This document shows positions 1-8,087 of a DNA stretch of 64,000 nt, one piece after another (positions within the stretch are counted from its first letter, which is position 1; every line of letters begins with the position of its first letter). Source of the DNA: Actinomycetota bacterium (lineage in GTDB: Bacteria; Actinomycetota; Actinomycetes; S36-B12; UBA10799); contig JACJWR010000001.1 of the NCBI GenBank assembly GCA_020637055.1, forward strand, positions 744,001 to 808,000. Direction: 5' to 3'. A program made the position numbers and the translations under genes. The notes beneath the pieces were generated by a model, which saw only the letters and a list, made by a program, of their open reading frames with translations, was not told the origin of the DNA and made no database searches.

Positions 1-527
1 CCGATCCAGAAGCGGTGTCGTGGCTGCAGCAGTACTGGAACTACTACCCGTTGACCCCGGAGAGGTCGACACTCGAGGTGGCCCGACGGGCCTCCCGGTT
101 GCCGTTGGCGACCTGGATCGGGGCGCTGCAGGGGATCCTTGGCACCTCCGCCCTGCCCGCTTTCGATGCCCCGACGCTGGTGCTTTGGGGAACCCAAGAC
201 TCCTTCTTCCGCCGTGCTTCGCAGGAGTCGCTGATCGCACAGCTATCCCGGCGGCGCGCCAATCCGGGAATGGGCGCGCCAGGCGGGAATCGGCCGACGG
301 CCATCTGGAAGCAGTATGGGCGGTTGCCGCTGCCCGACGACGGCATCCAGCTCGACGATCTCGGGCACAACCTTACTTGGGATGCTCCGGTTGAGGTGGC
401 AGCCGACGTGGTCGCCTTCGTGACCACCGGACGGCCCACGTCCACCTGGTTCCGGACCGACGCCCCCGCAGAGCCGCACCGCATCATCGGCGAACCGGAG
501 GCGGCGGTGATGGTCGTTCAGGGCTGA
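1..527 (+). CDS. Alpha/beta hydrolase, C-terminal fragment (5' end outside window)
   Basis: The reading frame is open from the first bases of the window, so this is the 3' part of a longer gene; the GTG at 15 is probably internal. The visible part shows late landmarks of the alpha/beta-hydrolase fold: a strand with TLVLWGTQD (about residues 54-62 counted from 15), where the catalytic acid usually lies, and LDDLGHNLTWDAPVEVAADVVAFV (about 113-136), which carries the expected catalytic histidine in GHN. The nucleophile elbow would lie upstream and cannot be seen. The substrate cannot be told. It ends 46 bases before the next gene on the same strand. Confidence 0.72.
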   Translation, partial: DPEAVSWLQQYWNYYPLTPERSTLEVARRASRLPLATWIGALQGILGTSALPAFDAPTLVLWGTQDSFFRRASQESLIAQLSRRRANPGMGAPGGNRPTAIWKQYGRLPLPDDGIQLDDLGHNLTWDAPVEVAADVVAFVTTGRPTSTWFRTDAPAEPHRIIGEPEAAVMVVQG

Positions 528-573
528 ATCCGATCCGGGCTGATCCGACCACCACGCCCCCTAAGGTGGAGAC

Positions 574-1158
574 GTGGATGACGAACCGAAGCCGTCGGGT
601 GTACTCGCTGAACTGCACGACCTCGATACGGCGATCTATCAGGCCGTCGCGGCGACGCCCACGCCGAAACTCGACGCCGCGCTGCACGGACTCACCGGTT
701 TCGCGGACAACTCCAAGTTGTGGTTCGTCACGGCTGCTGCCATCGCCGCCGTGGGCGGTCGTACCGGGCGACGGGCAGCCCTGAACGGTGTTGCGGCGAT
801 CGGTCTCGCGTCGTTGGTGACCAACCAAGGATTCAAGCGGGCCCATCGCCGCCCCCGGCCAGACCGGGAGGTGGCGGCGGTGCCGCAGATGAGACGGGTG
901 CCGATGCCCACATCGACGTCGTTTCCGTCCGGTCACTCCGCTTCCGCATTCGCCTTCGCGGAGGGGGTCGCCCACACGGTGCCGTGGTTGGGCATCCCGC
1001 TGCGCCTCGCCGCGACCACCGTCGCCTACACCCGTGTCCACGCCGGCGTGCACTACCCGGGTGACGTCGTGGCCGGGTCGCTGATCGGCCTCGCCTGCGG
1101 CCAAATCGCCCCCCACGTCGTCGACCGGGTGGCCGACCGGGTGGCCGCGGACACCTAG
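574..1158 (+). CDS. PAP2-family membrane phosphatase
   Basis: A 194-residue protein carrying the three PAP2 phosphatase signature blocks in order: KRAHRRPRP (near residue 88), PSGHS (near 118) and a TRVHAGVHYPGDV block (near 152) with the catalytic His and Asp. These enzymes remove phosphate from lipid phosphates or undecaprenyl pyrophosphate at the membrane; which substrate applies here is not visible. Hydrophobic stretches alternate with the motifs. The GTG at 574 is chosen because AAGGTGGA lies just upstream. The TAG stop shares the palindrome CTAG (1155-1158) with the stop of the convergent gene. Confidence 0.85.
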   Translation: MDDEPKPSGVLAELHDLDTAIYQAVAATPTPKLDAALHGLTGFADNSKLWFVTAAAIAAVGGRTGRRAALNGVAAIGLASLVTNQGFKRAHRRPRPDREVAAVPQMRRVPMPTSTSFPSGHSASAFAFAEGVAHTVPWLGIPLRLAATTVAYTRVHAGVHYPGDVVAGSLIGLACGQIAPHVVDRVADRVAADT

Positions 1159-2132
1159 AGCGGCGCGAGGAGTGCCTCCAGCCGCAGGAAGCTGGCCTCC
1201 ATGCCATCTGCCATTCCGGTTGCGAGCACCATGTCGCGGGTCCGTTGATCCGGGTAGGTGATCAACAGTGTCACCAGGGTTGCGCCGTCGGCGGAGTGCA
1301 GGCTGAGATCGTTCGTCGTGGCCGGAAAGTCGGTGCGCACCATACGTTCGGTGGTCACCCAGCGCCGCGGTGGATCGATCAGCAGGGTCTCGCCGTCGAA
1401 GCCGAACCGCTGACCCTCAGTGCCGGGTTCCGGTTCCCATTCGTACTCGAAGGTGCCACCGACCCATGCCTCCACCCGGCAGACGGACATCCGCCAACCA
1501 GCGGGACCCAACAGCCACCGGCGAATCAGGTCGGGTTCCACGTGGGCTCGCCACACGAGGTCGATCGGACCTTCCACCAAGCGGGTGATACGTGCACGGA
1601 CGTCGTCGAGGAGTTCGACGCGGGTGCCTTTGCCCTCGGCGAAGGCACGCAGTCCGGCGAGGACACGATCGAGTTGGTTGAAGGCCAAGGGCGCGGCTTC
1701 CACGGCACCCATGTCGACGGTCTGCGCCAAGTCGTCGGCCGATGCGAAATGGGTGGTGTTCGTCAATCTCGATCCGCTCGGGGTCGCGGCGAACTCAAAC
1801 GTCGCCCTCATCGTCGGGAAACTTTCGGAGGCCGTGCCGTCGTCGACGAACGAGTCGAGGACTTCGAACCGGAACGGTTCGTCGATCGTCAGGAACTCCC
1901 AGGCGCTGCTGATTACGTGGCCGGTCGGACCCGTCATGTGGTAGCGGGCAAACCCGCCCACCTCGAACTCGAATCCGGTGAAAGTGGCCGGCCAGCCCGG
2001 CGGTCCCCAGAACTGCTCGAGTTGGCGCGGATCGGTGAACGCCTGCCACAGCCGTTCCACCGGAACCTCGAACTCGGCGGTGAGGGTCATGGTGAGCGAT
2101 TCGGGGTCGGTGGTGAGATCGGTGACGGGCAT
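1155..2132 (-). CDS. Tandem SRPBCC (AHSA1-like) domain protein
   Basis: A 325-residue protein built from two START/Bet v 1-like domains of the AHSA1 type. The first opens with LTAEFEVPVERLWQAFTDPRQLEQFWGPPGW (about residues 17-47) and the second with ARITRLVEGPIDLVWRAHVEPDLIRRWLLGP (about 180-210); both repeat the pattern in which the domain starts with a strand, then a W-A/AH-P-L-W helix. Each has a following glycine-rich GG-F-Y strand and an E-rich strand. Such domains bind hydrophobic ligands or act as co-chaperones; no ligand can be predicted. A duplicated arrangement in one chain is less common than the single-domain form. It is convergent with the PAP2 gene. Confidence 0.8.
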   Translation of the reverse strand: MPVTDLTTDPESLTMTLTAEFEVPVERLWQAFTDPRQLEQFWGPPGWPATFTGFEFEVGGFARYHMTGPTGHVISSAWEFLTIDEPFRFEVLDSFVDDGTASESFPTMRATFEFAATPSGSRLTNTTHFASADDLAQTVDMGAVEAAPLAFNQLDRVLAGLRAFAEGKGTRVELLDDVRARITRLVEGPIDLVWRAHVEPDLIRRWLLGPAGWRMSVCRVEAWVGGTFEYEWEPEPGTEGQRFGFDGETLLIDPPRRWVTTERMVRTDFPATTNDLSLHSADGATLVTLLITYPDQRTRDMVLATGMADGMEASFLRLEALLAPL

Positions 2133-2185
2133 GTCAGGCTCCTGATCCTTTCGTGGTGGAGTTGGATGCTTCGGCTCGGACGGCG

Positions 2186-2872
2186 TCAGTCACGGGCGGA
2201 GCAATCACCGGAGTGGGCGCTGGCCACCAGGGCCGACACCTCGTCGATGGCCATCGAGCCTTCCGACCCACCGGCCGAGGCGTGGACTTCGGTGATCCCG
2301 CTCGCGATCAACTGCGGCACGTGCTCGGAGCGGATCGAACCGGCCGCCATCACCGTGACGCCACGCCGCCTGCCGGATTCGGCCAAGTCGGCGAGCAGTT
2401 CGAGGTGGTCGATGGCGCGGCCCGGCCGTCCGCTGGTGAGTACACGCGCGAAGCCCAGTTCAGCGAGCCCGGCCAAGGCTCCGTCTTGATCCGCGACGTG
2501 GTCGAAGGCACGGTGGAAGGTGAGCGCGAGATCTCCGGCGGCGCCTGTGATCCGCTCGAGTAGGGGCCAGTCCGGCTGCGATCCGGTGGTGTCGAGCACA
2601 CCGACCACCGCACCTGGGTAGCCCAGGTCGCGCACGTGGGCAAGCGATTCGCAGAGGTGGGTTTCGTCGACGCCCGTGGCGACAAAGCTCGGCCGGGGGC
2701 GCACGATCGGGTGAACCGGAACAGAGATCGCCCTGGCCTGCTCGAGTGCGGTTCGGGTCGGCGTCAGTCCGTCGGCCTCAGGGGCGCGGCAGAGTTCGAT
2801 TCGATCCGCGCCTGCCGCGGCGGCCGCAATTGCGTCCGACGCCGAATACGCGCAGATCTCCACGACAGCCAT
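2186..2872 (-). CDS. cutC: CutC-family protein
   Basis: A 228-residue protein with the CutC TIM-barrel pattern: MAVVEICAYS at the N terminus, AGADRIELC (about 20-28), GLTPT, HPIVRPRP (about 53-60), a GVLDTTGSQPDWPLLERI stretch and FHRAFDH (about 118-124), then VLTSGR and VMAAGSIRSEHV. Length matches the family. CutC was named for copper homeostasis in E. coli, but the biochemical activity is unsettled. It lies 53 bases downstream of the SRPBCC gene start on the same strand and 60 bases before the stop of the upstream membrane protein, so all three minus-strand genes could be cotranscribed. Confidence 0.88.
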   Translation of the reverse strand: MAVVEICAYSASDAIAAAAAGADRIELCRAPEADGLTPTRTALEQARAISVPVHPIVRPRPSFVATGVDETHLCESLAHVRDLGYPGAVVGVLDTTGSQPDWPLLERITGAAGDLALTFHRAFDHVADQDGALAGLAELGFARVLTSGRPGRAIDHLELLADLAESGRRRGVTVMAAGSIRSEHVPQLIASGITEVHASAGGSEGSMAIDEVSALVASAHSGDCSARD

Positions 2873-2932
2873 GAGTCGTCGCCTCCATCCTGCTCGCCGA
2901 ACCTCCGACCAGGCATACCACCACCTCGCCGC

Positions 2933-3322
2933 TCATGTGCGACCACGGTTGATCACCTGATTGGCGATGAGGATCCAGGCGAAGGCCCACAGGAGGGTGG
3001 CGGCCACGTAGGTCAGTGCCGGACCTTCGTGTCCATAGAGCGAGGGCCAGAACCCGAGCGCCAGGCCGTCGAACAGCATCGCACCGGCGGCCGCTCCGTT
3101 CAGCAGGCCATAGGGATCCCATCTCCCGAGGTGTGCGAGCGGTCGGAAGACGAGCGCGAATAGCGCACCCGCGATGACCTGGGTGGCGTACAGCAGGGTT
3201 CGCGGCAGCGACTCGGTGAATGCGGACTCGGGGATCAGGCTGATGAACAGTGCGAATCCCAGTCCGATCGCCAGACCGAGTGGGATTCCGACGACGAACG
3301 CGCGCTTCTCCGCTAGTTTCAT
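2933..3322 (-). CDS. Small four-helix membrane protein, probable target of the adjacent TetR regulator
   Basis: A 129-residue protein with about four hydrophobic segments: AFVVGIPLGLAIGLGFALFI (8-27), TLLYATQVIAGALFALVF (42-59), a weaker one near 73-90, and LTYVAATLLWAFAWILIAN (about 103-121). I do not recognise the family with confidence; it resembles small membrane proteins of unknown function that sit beside TetR regulators. It is transcribed divergently from the TetR gene at 3394, and the two 16-base palindromes in the 71-base gap lie directly upstream of its ATG. Regulation by that TetR protein is inferred from this arrangement. Confidence 0.7.
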   Translation of the reverse strand: MKLAEKRAFVVGIPLGLAIGLGFALFISLIPESAFTESLPRTLLYATQVIAGALFALVFRPLAHLGRWDPYGLLNGAAAGAMLFDGLALGFWPSLYGHEGPALTYVAATLLWAFAWILIANQVINRGRT

Positions 3323-3336
3323 GACATCCTCACAAA

Positions 3337-3384
3337 TGTAGTGGGTACTTCATTCTGCACATCATAAGTGAAGTAGCCACTACA
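3337..3384. promoter_or_regulatory. Paired palindromic operators between TetR gene and membrane-protein gene
   Basis: Two 16-base sites, TGTAGTGGGTACTTCA (3337-3352) and TGAAGTAGCCACTACA (3369-3384), lie in the divergent gap. Each fits the palindrome TG-N-AGT-N4-ACT-N-CA, and each is the reverse complement of the other with one mismatch. They are 32 bases apart, about three helical turns, so two repressor dimers could bind the same DNA face. The second site ends 10 bases before the TetR ATG. Autorepression and repression of the divergent gene is the natural reading. Confidence 0.75.
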
Positions 3385-3393
3385 CTCAACTCC

Positions 3394-3954
3394 ATGGGAT
3401 ACCGGCACTCCGAGGCGGACATACTTGCCGCAGCCGTCACCGTCGCCGGAAGGGATGGCCTGGCCGCGCTGAGCTTCGGTCGGGTCGCCAAGGAGTTGGG
3501 TATCAGCGACCGCATGGTGGTCTACTACTTCCCCTCGAAATCCGATCTGATCATGGCCGTCGTCGCTGACCTCGGTGCGCAGCTCCAAGGGGTGTTGGCC
3601 GAGGCATTCGGCGACACTCCGCGCACCCCGGACTGGTTGCTGCGGCGCAGTTGGCCCGTCCTGGCCTCGCCGGCTGCCGATGAGATCTTCGACATCTTCT
3701 TCCAGGCCGTCGGTCTCGCCACAGCCGGTGTGGATCCGTATCCAGACCTCGTCAATCAGTTGCTGGCAGGTTGGGTGGCGTGGCTGGAGCCCCGGGTAGC
3801 TCCCGATGGCGAGGTCGGCCAGGATCAGCCGCACAGCTCCAGCCAGTCGGCCGCACTGGCCGTGATGGCCACACTCGACGGCTTGTTGCTGATCCGGCGC
3901 ACTCTCGGTGCCCGAGCCGCCGAAGATGCCGCGCACCAACTCGGAATCCGCTGA
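3394..3954 (+). CDS. TetR-family transcriptional regulator
   Basis: A 186-residue protein. The N-terminal helix-turn-helix reads ILAAAVTVAGRDGLAALSFGRVAKELGISDRMVVYYFPSKSDLI (about residues 8-51), with the typical YYFPSK end of the recognition helix. The C-terminal ligand-binding half is alpha-helical and not assignable to a ligand class. It starts at the ATG 10 bases after the second operator-like palindrome and is divergent from a small membrane protein, the usual layout of a local TetR repressor and its target. The LysE-type exporter gene begins 36 bases downstream and might also belong to its regulon. Confidence 0.88.
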   Translation: MGYRHSEADILAAAVTVAGRDGLAALSFGRVAKELGISDRMVVYYFPSKSDLIMAVVADLGAQLQGVLAEAFGDTPRTPDWLLRRSWPVLASPAADEIFDIFFQAVGLATAGVDPYPDLVNQLLAGWVAWLEPRVAPDGEVGQDQPHSSSQSAALAVMATLDGLLLIRRTLGARAAEDAAHQLGIR

Positions 3955-3989
3955 CGGCACTTCTACTCCCTGAGTGACAGGATGGCGCT

Positions 3990-4637
3990 GTGGAGTTGTC
4001 CGTGCTGCCGGCTTTCCTGGCTGCGGTGGTGTTGATCTCGGCCACGCCGGGTCCGGCCATGGCGTTGGTCCTGCGGCAGGCCGGTCTCCACGGTTTCCGC
4101 GCGGCTATACCGACAGTGCTCGGTCTGGAACTCGGGCTCTTCCTGTGGGCGCTCGCCGCCGGCCTCGGTTTGGCCGCCCTGGTGGCTGCCTCAGAGGTCG
4201 CATTCTGGGTGTTGCGCATCGTCGGCGCCGGGGTGCTGGTGTACCTGGGACTCAAGGCGATGCGATCCGGCTGGCGGCTGCGTCAAACGAACGGCGTGGA
4301 GCCGATGTCGACGCCTCCGCCGCGGCCCTCAGGGCGCGGGGCGTTCGCCGAAGCGTTGACGGTGCAACTTGCGAACCCGAAGGCCGCCATCTTCCTGATG
4401 GCCTTCTATCCGCAGTTCTTGCCCACAGCGGGCCCTGTGCTTCCCGCGACGATCGGGCTGGGGCTGTTGCAGGTGAGTGTCGAACTGGTGCTGTACCTCA
4501 GCCTGGCCGGGGTGGTGGGTTGGGCGACGGGCTGGTTCTCCCGGACCGCGGTACGTCGACGGCTGGACTACCTCAGCGGCGCCGTGCTGCTGGCTCTCGG
4601 TCTACGCGTAGCGTTGACGTCGCGACCCGCGCTCTGA
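3990..4637 (+). CDS. LysE/RhtB-family amino-acid exporter
   Basis: A 215-residue inner-membrane protein with the LysE-family pattern: an N-terminal helix ending in ISATPGPAMALVLRQA (about 17-32), a GFRAAIPTVLGLELGLFLWALAAGLGLAALV helix pair, the VLRIVGAGVLVYLGLKAMRS segment (about 73-92), LANPKAAIFLMAFYPQFL (about 125-142) and a final helix. The NPK motif is characteristic. These proteins export amino acids or related small molecules using the proton gradient. The start is a GTG at 3990. It follows the TetR gene closely and ends 14 bases before the histidine kinase gene on the same strand. Confidence 0.87.
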   Translation: MELSVLPAFLAAVVLISATPGPAMALVLRQAGLHGFRAAIPTVLGLELGLFLWALAAGLGLAALVAASEVAFWVLRIVGAGVLVYLGLKAMRSGWRLRQTNGVEPMSTPPPRPSGRGAFAEALTVQLANPKAAIFLMAFYPQFLPTAGPVLPATIGLGLLQVSVELVLYLSLAGVVGWATGWFSRTAVRRRLDYLSGAVLLALGLRVALTSRPAL

Positions 4638-4651
4638 CGTACCCTGACGCC

Positions 4652-5935
4652 ATGGGCGAGTCCGAGGTGCCGGTCGGGGCGCTTCGGCGATCGACCGATA
4701 CGTTGGTGAATGTCGGACTTGCCGGTGCGGTCTTCCTGGCCGTGGTCGTCGAGGCGTGGCTGCGACCGCCGGACCGGGTTCCGGCCGCGACGGACGACGA
4801 ATCGGAGCGGCACCACGAGTTTGAGGAACTGCTGTCAGACGAACCGTGGGAGGTGCTGGGCGGCCCCAACTGGCCAGCGGTTCTGCTGATCGCCACGATC
4901 GCTGCGGGCTGCATCCTCGCCCAACGCAGGTGGCCCACCGCTGCGGTGCTGGTGATGGGTGTGACGGCCGCAGCCTCGGTGGTGTGGGTACACGTCTCTT
5001 TCGCGGTCGCGGTCGCGTTCGGACTGACGCTGTACACGTTGGCCACCGAACGAGGTTGGCTGGCCGGTGGTATCGCGGGCATGGCGTCGATCGGGGTGGC
5101 AGGCGCCATAGCCGCCGGCTCGGATCGGGAGGGCGAAGGGCTCGTGGTGCTCGCCTACGCGGTGGTCATCGTGCTCGTGCCGTTGCTCGCCGCGGCGAAC
5201 ACCCGAAGCCGCCGGGCCTACCTCGCCGAAGTCCAGGCCAGACTCCGCCAGGCACAAGCCGAGCAATCTGCGGTGGCGGCACGAGCGGTGGCGGACGAAC
5301 GCGTGCGCCTCGCGCGAGATCTGCACGACGTCCTTGCCCACAGCCTGACCGTCGTCAATCTCCAGGTCGGTGTCGCGGCGCATTTGGTCGCCGACCATCC
5401 GGATCGGGCCCGCCGAGCCCTCGATGAGGCCCGGGAAGCGGGGGCGGCGGCGATCGGCGAACTGCGGACCACCTTGGCCCTGATGCGCGGCGACGAGCCG
5501 GAGAGCATGGCACCGGTGCCGGGACTGGGCGACATCGCATCCCTCGTTGCCTCGATGCGCGCCACTGGTCTTCGGGTTGAGTTCGAGATGAACGTCGATC
5601 CGGACTCCGGCGTCGGGGAATCGGTCGGGCTGGTTGCCTACCGCGTGGTTCAGGAGGGATTGACCAACGTCGTGCGCCACGCCGGTGTCCAGGCGCAGGC
5701 CACGGTCGAGATCGCAGTCGAAGCCGACCGGCTTGTGGTGATAGTGGCGGACACCGGTGGAGCACCGATGCCGAGTGCGGGCAGCGGACTCGGGTTGACC
5801 GGATTGGCGGAGCGGTGCCGGCGTTTGGGCGGGGAATTCACCTCGGAGCACCTGCCGACGGGCGGATTCAGGATCCGGGCGGTGCTTCCGACGAGTCCGG
5901 TCACAAGCGACGGCCAAGAGGAGGCGAGCGGATGA
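4652..5935 (+). CDS. Two-component sensor histidine kinase, NarL/HisKA_3 type
   Basis: A 427-residue membrane kinase. Four or five hydrophobic segments (about 20-36, 76-90, 98-130, 139-155, 166-182) precede the cytoplasmic part. The dimerisation/phosphoacceptor box RLARDLHDVLAHSL puts the phosphorylated His at about 225; the N box is LVAYRVVQEGLTNVVRHAG and the G box GSGLGLTGLAERCRRLGGEF. There is no large extracytoplasmic sensor, so an intramembrane or cell-envelope signal is likely. The ATG at 4652 is the first sensible start; the frame is open upstream only because it shadows the exporter gene. The stop overlaps the response-regulator ATG by four bases. Confidence 0.92.
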   Translation: MGESEVPVGALRRSTDTLVNVGLAGAVFLAVVVEAWLRPPDRVPAATDDESERHHEFEELLSDEPWEVLGGPNWPAVLLIATIAAGCILAQRRWPTAAVLVMGVTAAASVVWVHVSFAVAVAFGLTLYTLATERGWLAGGIAGMASIGVAGAIAAGSDREGEGLVVLAYAVVIVLVPLLAAANTRSRRAYLAEVQARLRQAQAEQSAVAARAVADERVRLARDLHDVLAHSLTVVNLQVGVAAHLVADHPDRARRALDEAREAGAAAIGELRTTLALMRGDEPESMAPVPGLGDIASLVASMRATGLRVEFEMNVDPDSGVGESVGLVAYRVVQEGLTNVVRHAGVQAQATVEIAVEADRLVVIVADTGGAPMPSAGSGLGLTGLAERCRRLGGEFTSEHLPTGGFRIRAVLPTSPVTSDGQEEASG

Positions 5936-6600
5936 TTCGAGTACTCATAGTCGACGACCAGGCCCTGTTGCGGTCGGCGTTGGTGAACCTCCTCGCGGCG
6001 GAAGAAGGTATCGAGGTGGTGGGGGAGGCCGCCGACGGCGCCTCCGCGGTGGAATCGGCCCGCCGTCATCGCCCGGACGTGGTGGTGATGGACGTGCGGA
6101 TGCCGGGCTCCGACGGGATCACCGCAACCGCGGACATCGTCGGCGACCCCGACCTGGCGCAGACCCGAATCCTGATCCTCACCACCTTCGAGGTGGAGGA
6201 GAACATCGTTGGCGCGCTGCGGGCCGGGGCCAGCGGTTTCCTCGCGAAAGACGCAGATCCAGGTGAGATCGTGCGGGCGATCCGGGTGGTGGCCAGCGGT
6301 GACGCGCTGCTGTCGCCGGCGGCGACGCGGTCGGTGGTGGAGCGACTGCTCGCCCAGCCGCAGCGGCTCGATGCGGCGAGCCCCGGGCTGGACAACCTCA
6401 CTGACCGGGAAAGGGAGGTACTCGGGTACGTCGCACGTGGACTGAGCAACGATGAGATCGCCGGCATGCTGGTGGTCAGTCCGCTCACCATCAAGACGCA
6501 CGTGAGTCGGATCTTGACCAAGACCGGATCCCGTGACCGCGCCCAGTTGGTCGCGCTGGCCTATTCCTCGGGCCTGATTCGACCCGGCGCTGCTGGCTGA
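5932..6600 (+). CDS. NarL/LuxR-family response regulator
   Basis: A 222-residue protein. The receiver domain has the acidic pair at residues 8-9 (LIVDDQ), the phosphorylated Asp at 54 (VVMDVRMPG), and the conserved Lys in FLAKDA near 104. The C-terminal LuxR-type helix-turn-helix is LTDREREVLGYVARGLSNDEIAGMLVVSPLTIKTHVSRILTKTGSRDRAQLV. Its ATG overlaps the kinase stop (ATGA, 5932-5935), so the two are translationally coupled partners. Targets are not visible; the downstream redox operon starts 120 bases after the stop, on the same strand. Confidence 0.94.
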   Translation: MIRVLIVDDQALLRSALVNLLAAEEGIEVVGEAADGASAVESARRHRPDVVVMDVRMPGSDGITATADIVGDPDLAQTRILILTTFEVEENIVGALRAGASGFLAKDADPGEIVRAIRVVASGDALLSPAATRSVVERLLAQPQRLDAASPGLDNLTDREREVLGYVARGLSNDEIAGMLVVSPLTIKTHVSRILTKTGSRDRAQLVALAYSSGLIRPGAAG

Positions 6601-6618
6601 GAACTCCTGCACGCCAGC

Positions 6619-6638
6619 CGTACTCCCGTTGGAGTACG
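6619..6638 (+). terminator. Hairpin after the two-component operon
   Basis: An 8-base perfect stem, CGTACTCC and GGAGTACG, closes a CGTT loop 18 bases after the response-regulator stop. No T-run follows, so it could be a weak terminator or an RNA-processing hairpin before the reductase operon. Confidence 0.4.
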
Positions 6639-6719
6639 CCAGCTGCATCCCTGGGGGCACGCTCAAGTACCCACTGCAGGCCGATGCCGCGCGGCTACTG
6701 TCCAGCGGATCATTGCCCT

Positions 6720-8087
6720 GTGACCACCGCTGTTGAAACGCCCGTGACGACGCCGCTGGCCCCGCCCCGACGCGGTCGGCTGCGGGGAGCCGACCTGTTG
6801 GCCGTGGTGCTGGGTATCCCCGCCACGGCCCTGGCGCTCTGGTTGGTCGACGGCGGCTTGGCGCTGGTGACCTCCGGGGTCGAAGGAACTCTTACCGGAG
6901 TGGGTCAACTCGCCGGGATGGCTGCCGGCCTGGCAGCACTGGCCGGGTTGGCGCTGGCCTCCAGGTTGCGTGGACTGGAGCGCCGCTACGGGCTCGATCG
7001 CATGCTCGGTTGGCATCGCTACGTTGGCATCGCAGCGGTCACGGCGCTGCTGGTGCATGCGGTGGCCTTGATCGCCGCCTACTCGATGCGTTCGGGCCGC
7101 GACCCGTTCTCACAGGTCGTCTTCCTGGCCGGGGAGCCGTGGCTGCCGGCGGCGTTGGTCGGCGGTGCCCTGATGCTGCTCGTCGCCCTCTCCTCGTGGC
7201 GTCGAATCAAGAGCCGCATGGCCTACGAGACGTGGTACTACCTTCACCTGCTGGGTTACCTGTCGGTGGTGCTCGCGTTGGGCCACGTGCTGACGATGGG
7301 ATCGGATTTCGTCGGAAACACCTGGGCGACGCTGTGGTGGATCGGTCTGTACCTCGCGGTGGCACTGATGTTCGTGGTGGGCCGTTGGTGGCCGCTGCTG
7401 CGTTCGCTCGCACGCCCGCTCAAAGTCACCGGTGTCCAGCGGCACGCCGACGGTGCGATATCGGTGTGGGTGGCGGGTCTCGGATTGTCGGCGGCGCGGG
7501 CCGCCTCGGGTCAGTTCTTCATGCTGCGATTCGGGGTAAGAGGGCTGTGGTGGCAATCCCATCCCTATTCGATGTCGAATCGACCACTCGCCGAGGGCCT
7601 GCGATTCACCTTCCACGCCCGCGGCGACGATGCCGCGGATTTCGCCCGCATCCGACCCGGAACCCGGGTCTGGTTGCAGGGTCCCTATGGGACGCTCGGA
7701 GTGGAACGGTCAGAAGGTCGACAAGTGGCCATGATCGCCGGCGGCAGCGGCATCGCCCCGCTGCGCGCGATCCTCGACGACCTCCGCCCCGAGCAGGCGC
7801 CCGTGGTCATCGTGCGGGTCTCCGCCTGGCATCAGGCGTGGTTCCTCGAGGAACTCGAACAGCTGGTGGCCGACCGCGGTGGAAGGCTCCACGTGATCGC
7901 CGGCCGCCGGACATCGTTGCGGGTCGACCCGTTCACCCCCGTCGCGCTGCAGTCGCTGATACCGGACCTCGCCGAACGGAGTGTCTACGTGTGCGGTCCG
8001 GCGGCCATGTCGCGGGCGGCGAGCAGAGGACTCGTCGCCGGCGGAGTTCCACGCAGCCGAATCCACATAGAGAGGTACGACTACTGA
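6720..8087 (+). CDS. Ferric-reductase-like flavocytochrome with FAD/NAD(P)-binding domains
   Basis: About 455 residues from the GTG at 6720 (an ATG at 6684 is also in frame). The N-terminal half has six hydrophobic helices. Two of them carry spaced histidines, GWHRYVGIAAVTALLVHA and YLHLLGYLSVVLALGH, as expected for bis-heme ligation in ferric-reductase transmembrane domains. The C-terminal half is a ferredoxin-NADP reductase module: HPYSMSN for FAD, GPYGTLG, the nucleotide loop IAGGSGIAPLRAIL and VCGPAAM. It should carry electrons from NAD(P)H through FAD and heme across the membrane. The next gene encodes an exported FMN-binding protein overlapping by one base, a likely acceptor. Confidence 0.85.
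   Translation: MTTAVETPVTTPLAPPRRGRLRGADLLAVVLGIPATALALWLVDGGLALVTSGVEGTLTGVGQLAGMAAGLAALAGLALASRLRGLERRYGLDRMLGWHRYVGIAAVTALLVHAVALIAAYSMRSGRDPFSQVVFLAGEPWLPAALVGGALMLLVALSSWRRIKSRMAYETWYYLHLLGYLSVVLALGHVLTMGSDFVGNTWATLWWIGLYLAVALMFVVGRWWPLLRSLARPLKVTGVQRHADGAISVWVAGLGLSAARAASGQFFMLRFGVRGLWWQSHPYSMSNRPLAEGLRFTFHARGDDAADFARIRPGTRVWLQGPYGTLGVERSEGRQVAMIAGGSGIAPLRAILDDLRPEQAPVVIVRVSAWHQAWFLEELEQLVADRGGRLHVIAGRRTSLRVDPFTPVALQSLIPDLAERSVYVCGPAAMSRAASRGLVAGGVPRSRIHIERYDY

Noticed and set aside
3974..4651. Upstream extension of the histidine kinase frame
   Set aside because: The extended part is a shadow of the LysE-type exporter gene; the ATG at 4652 gives a normal kinase length.
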